NCBI RefSeq assembly: GCF_000821065.1
Contig: NZ_CDGG01000001.1
Coordinates: 3,968,001 to 4,032,000, forward strand
DNA from: Oceanobacillus oncorhynchi
Lineage (GTDB): Bacteria > Bacillota > Bacilli > Bacillales > Amphibacillaceae
Direction: 5' to 3'
DNA: 64,000 nucleotides
Positions 1 to 7,945 of this stretch are shown here, in pieces. The notes below the pieces were generated by a model that had not been told where the DNA came from, ran no database searches, and saw only the letters and a list, made by a program, of their open reading frames with translations. Both the position numbers and the translations under genes were made by a program. Position 1 is the first letter of the stretch; each line of letters begins with the position of its first letter.

Positions 1-239
1 CGTTTCACGTAATAATTGTCAGAGTCAGGGGCCTGGAATACAATCACATCAAACCGGTCTATTGAAGCTACTTTATTAACAATGATTTTATCCTGATCGA
101 AAAAAGTGGGCTGCATCGATTCACCCCATACGACCGAAGGAGCTAAAAGGAAATTTTTAACAATAAATAATCCGATAACAACAAAAAGAATAATTCTGCA
201 AAGCAAATAGAATTCTTTCTTTATTGCGCTCCGCTCCAT
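1..239 (-). CDS. Signal peptidase I, N-terminal part (cut by window edge)
   Basis: Type I signal peptidase, which removes signal peptides from secreted proteins at the outer face of the membrane. Only about 79 residues are inside the window; the rest lies beyond base 1. I translated it directly from the minus strand. After a basic start comes a membrane anchor (about residues 10-32), then the GESMQPT motif with the catalytic Ser at residue 41, and FDVIVFQAP followed by YYVKR with the general-base Lys at residue 79. The ATG at 239 has a strong AAAGGAGGT site just upstream. A second, complete signal peptidase lies at 12256-12804, so this is one of at least two paralogues (Sip-type, as in B. subtilis). 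Which Sip it corresponds to cannot be told from the fragment. Confidence 0.88.
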   Translation of the reverse strand, partial: MERSAIKKEFYLLCRIILFVVIGLFIVKNFLLAPSVVWGESMQPTFFDQDKIIVNKVASIDRFDVIVFQAPDSDNYYVK

Positions 240-390
240 ACTGGGCACCTCCTTTAAACAAATACTCTCTTCTTTTATTATACAATATAAGCAGGAGAAT
301 GGAACGATATATATTTATATATTCTAAAATTATTCTATACATAGGGGTGAATAAAGTCCCTAAGAAAGGATGTTCCAAACGTACAATCAT

Positions 391-430
391 AAAAAACATG
401 CGTCAGTAATAAATCAGACACATGTTTTTT
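391..430. terminator. Bidirectional terminator after the GH13-like gene
   Basis: Near-perfect stem: A-tract plus CATG and GTC on the left, matching GAC, CATG and a T-tract on the right, with a short AT-rich loop. It lies just downstream of the minus-strand GH13-like gene (stop at 471), and the A and T tracts on both sides allow function in either direction. Confidence 0.8.
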
Positions 431-470
431 ATGCAGTTATATTTCAAATTCACCAAGGTAATTAACAGTA

Positions 471-1970
471 TTAATTGTCTGCATGCTCTCTTTGCTTCTG
501 CTTTCTTTTTAATAGTACAACAGCAATCACAAATAATAAAAGAACAGAAATAATAAAGCCGATAAATAACCAATTAAAGCCTTTATCTTCTTCTAAAAGA
601 TAGACTTCTACAGATTCTCTCGGTATTCCAATCCGATAATTGCCCTCTTCATTTTCACGGACTAAATTATCCTCTAAAATACCGGTCAGCTGCATACCAG
701 ATTCTAAATTAGTTTCATCAATATATGCTGATTCACTTCCGTTATTAATAGCGACATACATCACTTCGTCTTCATAGCTGCGGCGGAAAACCAGCATGGA
801 TGCTTCGGAGCCGACATATTCAAAATCTCCCAACCTTAATGCCGGAAATTCATTGTGCAGCGCAGCAATACGCTTATGAAACTCCCTTAAATCTTCATCT
901 CCGCTATTAAAAGGAACAAGCCGCTGCGATTCTTCCGCATCCATTCCGTACATGGGAAGCTCTGTCCCCTGCGTTACCATTGTTGCCCCCGGTGTAGTAT
1001 ACATATAGGTCAAGGCAAGCGTCCAAGCAGTGACAGCATTACGTTGATTCTCTGAAAAGATATTTGTAAAACGTTCTTGTTGAAGGCCGTCGATTTGCTT
1101 ATAAAAATCGGTCAGCCTTTGTTCTTCCCACGCATCAAAAATGGCTGAAACATCCTGATCGCTATCTGCAAATGTTTCGCTTAATACTTGATTGAAACCC
1201 GGATAATTGATGAGATCGAGGGATGTATTTTCCATTAACGAAGCTGCTTCATCAATCGTTGCCGCACTTGTATCACCAATCAGATAAAAATCAGGACGGT
1301 TTTCTTTCAAAGCTGCTGTCAGCTCTTCGACAAATGGCTGCGGCGCCATGTCTGCATCATGAAGCTTAAATCCATCCACTTCGGTTTCTTCCTGCCAATA
1401 TCTCGCAGCGTCTAATACATATTCCGCAGCCTCCGGATTTGTTAAATCAAATTGAACTGTTTCTGACAGCCATTCGTCATTTGATTCAGGTGCTCCAAGC
1501 CACCAATCTTCCTTGTCCGCATCATCTGTTAACGGACTGGTATCCGCAGCATAATTAAATACAAAATCAATCATTATTTTCATATCACGATTATGCACTT
1601 CGGATACAAGACGCTCAAAATCTTCCATTGTTCCAAATTGCGGATTGATCTCATAAAAATCATTGATCCAATAACCATGATATCCTCTTTCTTTATTTTC
1701 CGTAATCGGACTCAGGGAAATCGTGGTAATTCCAATATCCTGCAAATCATCTAATTTATTTATAATTCCCTGAAAGTCCCCTCCATGGTAATGATAAGGA
1801 TCGTTAATATCTAATTCTCCTTCAATTTCCGTATCCCCATTATTAAAGCGGTCAATCAATACCTGATAAAATACTTCATTATGTATATCTTCGTCCTGTG
1901 CATGTACCGGTATTTGCATGATAAACATACTGATAACAGCAGCAAATCCAATACTTATTTTTTTAATCAT
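471..1970 (-). CDS. Membrane-anchored GH13 alpha-amylase-like protein, probable pseudoenzyme
   Basis: A 499-residue exported protein of the GH13 alpha-amylase fold. The ATG at 1970 is chosen because GGGGGA lies just upstream and a typical signal peptide follows (KK, hydrophobic core, likely cleavage after VHA at about residue 24). The N-terminal FYQVLIDRF block and the YHGGDFQGI segment are typical of GH13. The catalytic regions are degenerate: region I reads DFVFNY (135-140, His replaced by Tyr), region II reads GFKLHDAD (200-207, nucleophile Asp position is His204), region III reads IGDT (231-234, acid Glu is Asp233), and region IV reads ENQR (307-310, where NHD is expected). Residues 465-490 form a C-terminal membrane helix followed by a basic tail, so the protein is probably tethered outside the cell. 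Fold assignment is firm. Loss of glycosidase activity is inference; a binding or scaffold role is possible. Confidence 0.85.
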   Translation of the reverse strand: MIKKISIGFAAVISMFIMQIPVHAQDEDIHNEVFYQVLIDRFNNGDTEIEGELDINDPYHYHGGDFQGIINKLDDLQDIGITTISLSPITENKERGYHGYWINDFYEINPQFGTMEDFERLVSEVHNRDMKIMIDFVFNYAADTSPLTDDADKEDWWLGAPESNDEWLSETVQFDLTNPEAAEYVLDAARYWQEETEVDGFKLHDADMAPQPFVEELTAALKENRPDFYLIGDTSAATIDEAASLMENTSLDLINYPGFNQVLSETFADSDQDVSAIFDAWEEQRLTDFYKQIDGLQQERFTNIFSENQRNAVTAWTLALTYMYTTPGATMVTQGTELPMYGMDAEESQRLVPFNSGDEDLREFHKRIAALHNEFPALRLGDFEYVGSEASMLVFRRSYEDEVMYVAINNGSESAYIDETNLESGMQLTGILEDNLVRENEEGNYRIGIPRESVEVYLLEEDKGFNWLFIGFIISVLLLFVIAVVLLKRKQKQREHADN

Positions 1971-2092
1971 AGATTTTCCCCCAATGATAATAAAACTGTA
2001 ATTACGATTCCACCCTTGTTTTATTATCACTTATTTTCTAAAAAAATCATACCTTGATTGGAATGATGTAAAAAAGCGTTCACAATTAAACA

Positions 2093-2450
2093 GAAAAAAC
2101 AAGAACACCACTATCTTTAAAACATTGGTGTTCTCGCCAAGGAGATGTCCGCTACGACGGTTTTCGATGGGGCGAGTAATCGCAATGGTTTTCGGTGGGA
2201 CGAGTAATCGCAGTCCCAGTCCCAGCCCCAGGAAGTCGCTTTCCGCGGGCAACGGCTCAGCCGCACGGTAAGAAAATCGCTTCCTGTTCAGGTCTACCTG
2301 TTGCTTTTCCCGCAGGAGTCGACAACATCCGCTCCCATCTTTGAAAAGATATGTTTTATTTGCTTTCTTTCAAAGAAATGAAGCTGATTCTAGCGGAGTA
2401 TTTTTTCCGTAGCGGCTATTTCCAGCTATTTTTATAAACATTCTTATTTT
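2093..2450 (+). repeat. Dispersed intergenic repeat, copy A
   Basis: The first of four elements sharing both ends and a core. The left end holds a small hairpin (AGAACACC near 2103 against GGTGTTCT near 2126). The core runs from about 2231 (GGAAGTCGCTTTCCGCGGGC) to GTTGCTTTTCCCGCAGGAG near 2311-2329. The shared TTTCTTTCAAAGAAATGAAG tract lies near 2365, and the right end is GCGGCTATTT...TTCTTATTTT. Compared with copies B-D it carries an extra block of about 74 bp at 2157-2230, inside the left part. No credible ORF spans it. It lies between two minus-strand genes. Confidence 0.8.
2157..2230 (+). repeat. Inserted hairpin module inside repeat copy A
   Basis: A block built from two near-repeats of TGGGgCGAGTAATCGCA followed by GTCCCAGTCCCAG. 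Copies B-D have no sequence here: their GCTACG or GCTGCG joins directly to GGGAAGTC. The same module occurs in copy D after ATTCTAGC, and in the diverged element at 11.6-12.2 kb in both orientations. Within it CGA-gtaa-TCG and GGGAC...GTCCC can pair. Confidence 0.7.
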
Positions 2451-2455
2451 AAAAT

Positions 2456-2486
2456 AAAGTGCCTCGGCAATGGACCAAGGCACTTT
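2456..2486 (-). terminator. Terminator downstream of the YisL-like gene
   Basis: AAAGTGCCT...AGGCACTTT stem with a short loop. On the minus strand it is followed by a T-rich stretch. It lies 65 bp past the stop codon of the gene ending at 2552. Confidence 0.75.
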
Positions 2487-2551
2487 GTCTCCTCCTGTTC
2501 GTCGAGAATGTATTACACTATCCTCACAGGAGTGTTCGTCATCCTCTTATT

Positions 2552-2923
2552 TTAGAAATAAAAACCCATTGGAAGACGGAAAAAGCCTAAAACAATAACA
2601 ATAATCAGTGCGATAAAGAATTGAATCCATTTGCCGGTTACTGCTTTTCCTTTTTTCGTAGAAACCAGAATTCCTTCCATTACCACAACAATCCAAAGAC
2701 CGGCAAGTGCTTTTACAATAGCTTCCCCAAGAAGCGGCATGCCATAGCCTTGAATATAGTCCCAAGTTAATAATCCACCGGTAACGATGATAAACAAATA
2801 CACAAGTCGTAAAATCATATGAACAATGGTTGCAGGCTTGTTACTGTTTTTCTTGTAAAGGGCTAAAGCTACTAAAAATAGAATCAGACCCAGCGCCCAC
2901 GATGTAATATGCATATGCGTCAT
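2552..2923 (-). CDS. yisL: YisL-family (UPF0344) membrane protein
   Basis: A 123-residue integral membrane protein with four hydrophobic segments (about residues 8-24, 33-55, 66-88 and 99-120) and few charged residues outside the loops. Length and pattern (MHITSWALG at the start, LITWDY-like loop in the middle) match the YisL/UPF0344 family of Bacillaceae, whose function is unknown. GGAGGGAACATGA precedes the ATG. In B. subtilis yisL also lies in the addAB neighbourhood, which supports the assignment. The gene appears monocistronic, with a terminator downstream. Confidence 0.8.
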   Translation of the reverse strand: MTHMHITSWALGLILFLVALALYKKNSNKPATIVHMILRLVYLFIIVTGGLLTWDYIQGYGMPLLGEAIVKALAGLWIVVVMEGILVSTKKGKAVTGKWIQFFIALIIVIVLGFFRLPMGFYF

Positions 2924-3067
2924 TCATGTTCCCTCCTTCAATTTTATAAATACATGTCATCATCATCTGTCATATTTCACAAAAATGACTAATAATTCGT
3001 TTATAATGATACCATTTTCTTCCCTAAGATGACATTTAAACGTATCTTTGTCAACAAATTGCCATGA

Positions 3068-4225
3068 TTAGCGTTTCATTGGCTGTAATTTTTTATACGT
3101 AATGGATCGCCATGCCCATTCCACGGGACCAAACCGAAAATATCGAAGCCAGATCATACTTCCGATAATCTGTAAGCAGAAAATCACAATCACGAGACCG
3201 ATTTGATGAACGGGCCGGATTTCCCCGTATAATCCAAAACCGATGCCATAGAAAAGCCAAAAAGAGATAATCGATTGCAGCAAGTAATTAGATAATGCCA
3301 TTTTTCCGATCGGCTTCAGGACACCAAGTACCTTCTGCGCCCTATCCTTCTCCCATAATAATGTAATCGACGTCAGGTAGAAGACGGCCGATGCCGTCCC
3401 GCCAATATTATCCTGAACTAGACTAAACCAGAGCGGGTTGCCAAATGTATACGGTCCTATCTTAAATACGATGAACACAACTAGAGAAATAACCCAAACC
3501 TTTTTCAATATTCCCTTATGGACAAGCGGCTCATGAAACCATCTCTTTCTTGCTAAGTACATCCCAAATAAAAACAGCGGCAGGAAAATAAAAGGAAACA
3601 GGAAAAAGCTGAAAATCCCGTTTGATAACTGCCAATCCTGAAAATTCTGCGCCAGAATAATGGAAAAATCATTGGATTGATAGCTTTGAAAAGCTTGGTT
3701 TATTTCCGCTGTATAACTTATATCAATAAAATTCCTTGCCGCATACTGCAGACCTGTCAAGGCAAGGGTAGATGCACCTAATAAACCAATCGCCCAGCCC
3801 ATTAAAACCTTCTCCCCGCTGTATAAGAAGAATAATAGCAAAAATCCCATTGTTCCATAAGTCAGAAGAATATCTCCGCTCCATATCGCAAAGGCGTGAA
3901 TGATTCCAAAAATAATCAACACTCCCAGCCTGCGTCCAAAAAAGCCGTATGGAGAAATATCCTTTTTATCTAAGCTGTCCTTTTGAATTTGAATCCCAAA
4001 ACCAAAAAGAATCGAAAACAGCGTGTAAAAGCTCGCTTGAAAGAAAATATCAATAAAAAACAAGCTGTACTGATCTATTTTAGCCGTCCAGGCATCCTCT
4101 GCTCCGCCATAGAGAAAATAAGGAGCAGAAAATGCTCCTATATTGACCATAAATATTCCAAAAATCGCAAAGCCTCTTGCTGCATCTATCCATTCTAATC
4201 GTTTGTTTCCCTGATAAGGTTGCAC
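3068..4225 (-). CDS. DUF418/YeiB-type polytopic membrane protein
   Basis: A 385-residue membrane protein with about nine or ten hydrophobic segments. It begins with RLEWIDAARGFAIFGIFMVN, the signature of the YeiB/DUF418 family. The C-terminal half holds GKMALSNYLLQSII and the closing GPVEWAWRSITY, which mark the DUF418 domain. The family is linked to acyltransferase-3-like membrane proteins, and no reaction is firmly assigned. The start is GTG, six bases after AAGGGGAG, and that site overlaps the stop region of addA (stop at 4229). It is therefore probably translated from the addBA transcript, although nothing in its sequence suggests a role in recombination. Confidence 0.85.
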   Translation of the reverse strand: MQPYQGNKRLEWIDAARGFAIFGIFMVNIGAFSAPYFLYGGAEDAWTAKIDQYSLFFIDIFFQASFYTLFSILFGFGIQIQKDSLDKKDISPYGFFGRRLGVLIIFGIIHAFAIWSGDILLTYGTMGFLLLFFLYSGEKVLMGWAIGLLGASTLALTGLQYAARNFIDISYTAEINQAFQSYQSNDFSIILAQNFQDWQLSNGIFSFFLFPFIFLPLFLFGMYLARKRWFHEPLVHKGILKKVWVISLVVFIVFKIGPYTFGNPLWFSLVQDNIGGTASAVFYLTSITLLWEKDRAQKVLGVLKPIGKMALSNYLLQSIISFWLFYGIGFGLYGEIRPVHQIGLVIVIFCLQIIGSMIWLRYFRFGPVEWAWRSITYKKLQPMKR

Positions 4226-4228
4226 CGG

Positions 4229-7200
4229 CTACTCCCCTTTGATAAGCAGTCCTTTTGAAAAGAAATAGAGATAGGTTTCCTCCACAGGCTGCTTCCAGAT
4301 TTCTTCTATAGCGTATCGATAAAGCTCAAGCTGGGTCTTATATCGTTTTTTCAATTTTTCTTCCAATTTCTCTGACATTTCTTCTGTAATCCGGTCTGTT
4401 TTATAATCAAGAATAATCCAGCCGTTTTCTGAAGGGATAATACAGTCAATAACTCCCTGGATCAACACTTTTTCTGAGGAGGCCCCCTGCCAGTCAGCAT
4501 ATACCTTTTCGGCCGGCAGCATTAAACTGAATGGCACTTCCTTATACAACTTTTTCTTATCAAAAATCTTTTGTGCAATAGCGGATTCTAAAAATGCGAT
4601 AATATCCGAAGTGGATACACTTTCTGCTTCTGCAGCTGTCATTTTCTCCTCCTGCACCAGTTTTTCAATAAATTCCTCTACTTCTTCATTTGCAAGCATG
4701 CCTTTTAGAGGAAGATGCTGCATCACGGTATGAAGTGCGGTCCCTTTTTCGGCCGGTGTTAATTTCTTTTCCGCTTGCATAAATCTTGGTCTTTTCGTAA
4801 TTGGAGCCTTCGTCGCTGCAGGAAGCATTTTTTCATCACTATACGTATCCTTCTGCTCCTGCTGACGTTTCAACTCGGTTACAGATTGCTTCGCACGTGA
4901 ATGAGCAGCTTCCTGATAAGGATACTGATAAGAAAGACGGTGATCCACCCAAGCATCTAACGCTTTATCTTTCTGTTCAATCGGATCCCAATTTCTGATA
5001 TGCGTTTTTAAGGCATCCTGTTTCTCCTGTACCCGATTTTCAAAGGCAACGATATCCTGACGTGGATAAATATTTGCCTCCCACTTGGACGCATCCTGCG
5101 TAATCGCAGATAAAACCTGATTACCTATCTCCTCTTCCCGCAGGACTTGTCCCTGCGGATGACGGATAAGCGCAGGGCCAATCCAATCCAGATAAGCCTT
5201 TGCTCCAACCCGGAAATAAGCCGGCAGCACCCAGTCTGGATGGTGTGCAATCCAGGACCATGCTGCTTTCCGCTTCTCCGCCGAATCCACTGTCCCTACC
5301 ATAAACAGCTTCTCTTCCGCACGTGTCAAGGCAACATACAATAGACGAATTTCTTCAGATAATTGTTCTCTCCTGATTTTTTCCCGCATCGCATGATAAA
5401 ACAACGTAGAATATTGAATTCGTTTCTCGGGATCAATAAATTTACTGGCAAAGCCCAAATCCTTATGAAGCAGATACTTTTGATTTAAATCCATCATATT
5501 AAACGATTTGCCAATGCCGCCGAGGATAACGACCGGGAATTCCAGTCCTTTACTTTTATGAATCGTCATTATCCGGACAACATCTTCCTGCTCACTGAGT
5601 GCACGGGCAGCACCTAAGTCCTTTTGCTCTTCTTCCATTCTTTCAATGAATCGCAAGAAGCGGTATAAACCGCGAAAGGACGTTTCTTCATAGCTTCTTG
5701 CCCGGTCATACAGCGCCCGTAAATTTGCCTGACGCTGCTTCCCTCCAGGGATACCGCCGACAAAATCATAGTAGCCGGTCTCCCGGTAAATCTGCCAAAT
5801 CAATTCCGAGAGCGCTCCCTGCTGGGCAGATAACCTTAAATTATCCAGCAGCTCTTGAAACTCCTTTAATTGCTCAGTTACGCTGTTATCTTCTTTTGCC
5901 ATGTATGCTAAGAGAGCATCATAAAAATTACCGTGACGATCAGCTAAGCGGATAGCCGCTAAATCATTTTCCTGCAGCCCGACGATAGGCGACCGCAGTA
6001 CTGCAGCCAGCGGAATATCCTGACGCGGATTATCAACAGTCTTTAATAAACTGATCATGACTCTGATTTCAATCGCTTCAAAATAGCCAGAGGTCAGTTC
6101 AGCATAGACAGGTATACCTTGTTTTTTCAGCTCGTCCATAATTACCGGGGCCCATGTCATTGAACGCATTAAAATAACAATATCCCGGTACATCAAATTA
6201 CGGTGCTGCCCTTTTCCTTTATCCACCACCTGCATCGGTGTTCCATTTTCTCCGGTACCAATCCATTCCTGTATTTTTTTAGCATAGGCGCGCGCTTCAA
6301 TTTGCGCCTTTTCTAAATCTTCCTCTGTTTCTTCTCCTCCATCGGATTTCTGTCCCTGTGGAGAATCAATCAGCAGCAATTCCGGATTAGAGTCGAATGG
6401 AAATTCATCGTACATGCGGTTACCATAAATCAATTCAGCATCCTCATCATAGGCAATATCCCCGACCGATTCATCGAACAGCTGACGGAATAAATAGTTT
6501 GCACCAATCAACACTTCTCCCCGGCTCCGGAAATTCCGGTTAAGATCAATTCTTTCTGCGGGATCATCGTTTGCGGCAAATTGTTTATATTTTTCGATAA
6601 ACAGGGAAGGCTCTGCATGACGAAACCCATAGATACTTTGCTTCACATCGCCAACCATAAACATATTCCCATTATCTTCCGGGTTGCGGACTAATTGCAG
6701 AATACTTTCCTGCACCAGGTTCGTATCCTGATATTCATCAACGAGTACCTCTTTAAACTGCTTTTGCAGCTGGAAAGCAATCGAAGAAGCCTGTCTGCTG
6801 TTATCCTCTGGATTTGTCTCTGTTAAAATGTCCAGACAATAATGCTCCAAATCATTAAAATCAACGATAGCCTGTTCTTTTTTTCGATTTTGAAACTTAT
6901 CCATATAGTCTTCTACCATCAAGGTCATTTGTTTCAAAACAGGTGCCATTTCCTGCATATCCTGAATATGAGCAGGCAAGCTGCGGACAAACCATTTTTC
7001 CTTCATCTTGTCCCATCTGTCCTTGACTTTTTTCCGAAAATCCTTCACTTGCTCCCGTTTCTCTGGATTATCGTCTGCTTTTTTTCTGGATAAAGCAGCA
7101 AACTTTGCATCTTGGACAAATTGGTGTAATGCCTCCCAATGCGTTATTTTTTCCATCGCTGTATCCAGTATCGCCGTATCCTTTTCCAAAGCATCCAGAT

Positions 7201-7945
7201 AATGATACGGTCCATCCGGCTCTCTTGCCACAGCAATAGCTAATGCATTCTCCTGCTTCATCGCTTCTAATTGACCCGATATTTCTTCCTTCACCTCCTG
7301 AATCCAGGGGATGGTCTCTTCCGTCCAATTCTCATCTATTTCATAATTAGCCGTCAGCTGGTGCAGCCATGCTTTGGGTGATGGATGCTGGACTGCAAAA
7401 TTTGCCGTCCGTAAAATTAACTCTTCCACATCTCTGTCACTTCGGTCATTAGAAAAGCGGTTCACCACTTCAAAGAACGTTTCCTGCTCCGTATTCGAAT
7501 CATCATACCAGCCCTCCAGCAGCTCATCCAGAACCTCCCGTTTGATCATATCCATCTCTACCTCATCGGCAATCCGGAAAGAAGGATCCAGCTCGATCAT
7601 ATAGGCATTTTTTCGTACAATATCTAAACAAAAAGAGTGTAATGTCGAAATAGAAGCTCTCTGTAATAAGGACAGCTGCTTTTTTAAATGAAGTGATCCA
7701 GGCTTTTCAGCCAGAGCCTTTTCTAACGCTGCTCCAACTCTCGCCCGCATTTCCTGGGCAGCAGCATTTGTAAACGTAACGACGAGTAATTCATCGATAT
7801 TAATTGCATCTTCTTCCTTTAATAACTTCTGAATAATACGTTCTACAAGGACAGCTGTTTTTCCGGAACCAGCTGCTGCGGCTACAAGGATATCCGTGCC
7901 GCTTTGATAAATTGCCCGTTCCTGTTCCTGTGTCCATTTAACCAC
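4229..7945 (-). CDS. addA: AddA, helicase-nuclease subunit of the AddAB complex
   Basis: A 1238-residue UvrD-like helicase with a C-terminal RecB-type nuclease domain. It resects double-strand breaks to feed RecA, doing the job of RecBCD. Walker A AAGSGKT is at residues 24-30, the DEYQDT motif II near 403, helicase motif VI LLYVALTRAEEKL near 871, and the nuclease signature GVIDCI...ILDYKTDR with downstream QLELY at about 1162-1200. The length matches the family. Start is GTG with GGGAGGGG upstream, and it overlaps the end of addB by 8 bp, so the two subunits are translationally coupled. All catalytic motifs of this subunit look intact. Confidence 0.97.
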   Translation of the reverse strand: MVKWTQEQERAIYQSGTDILVAAAAGSGKTAVLVERIIQKLLKEEDAINIDELLVVTFTNAAAQEMRARVGAALEKALAEKPGSLHLKKQLSLLQRASISTLHSFCLDIVRKNAYMIELDPSFRIADEVEMDMIKREVLDELLEGWYDDSNTEQETFFEVVNRFSNDRSDRDVEELILRTANFAVQHPSPKAWLHQLTANYEIDENWTEETIPWIQEVKEEISGQLEAMKQENALAIAVAREPDGPYHYLDALEKDTAILDTAMEKITHWEALHQFVQDAKFAALSRKKADDNPEKREQVKDFRKKVKDRWDKMKEKWFVRSLPAHIQDMQEMAPVLKQMTLMVEDYMDKFQNRKKEQAIVDFNDLEHYCLDILTETNPEDNSRQASSIAFQLQKQFKEVLVDEYQDTNLVQESILQLVRNPEDNGNMFMVGDVKQSIYGFRHAEPSLFIEKYKQFAANDDPAERIDLNRNFRSRGEVLIGANYLFRQLFDESVGDIAYDEDAELIYGNRMYDEFPFDSNPELLLIDSPQGQKSDGGEETEEDLEKAQIEARAYAKKIQEWIGTGENGTPMQVVDKGKGQHRNLMYRDIVILMRSMTWAPVIMDELKKQGIPVYAELTSGYFEAIEIRVMISLLKTVDNPRQDIPLAAVLRSPIVGLQENDLAAIRLADRHGNFYDALLAYMAKEDNSVTEQLKEFQELLDNLRLSAQQGALSELIWQIYRETGYYDFVGGIPGGKQRQANLRALYDRARSYEETSFRGLYRFLRFIERMEEEQKDLGAARALSEQEDVVRIMTIHKSKGLEFPVVILGGIGKSFNMMDLNQKYLLHKDLGFASKFIDPEKRIQYSTLFYHAMREKIRREQLSEEIRLLYVALTRAEEKLFMVGTVDSAEKRKAAWSWIAHHPDWVLPAYFRVGAKAYLDWIGPALIRHPQGQVLREEEIGNQVLSAITQDASKWEANIYPRQDIVAFENRVQEKQDALKTHIRNWDPIEQKDKALDAWVDHRLSYQYPYQEAAHSRAKQSVTELKRQQEQKDTYSDEKMLPAATKAPITKRPRFMQAEKKLTPAEKGTALHTVMQHLPLKGMLANEEVEEFIEKLVQEEKMTAAEAESVSTSDIIAFLESAIAQKIFDKKKLYKEVPFSLMLPAEKVYADWQGASSEKVLIQGVIDCIIPSENGWIILDYKTDRITEEMSEKLEEKLKKRYKTQLELYRYAIEEIWKQPVEETYLYFFSKGLLIKGE

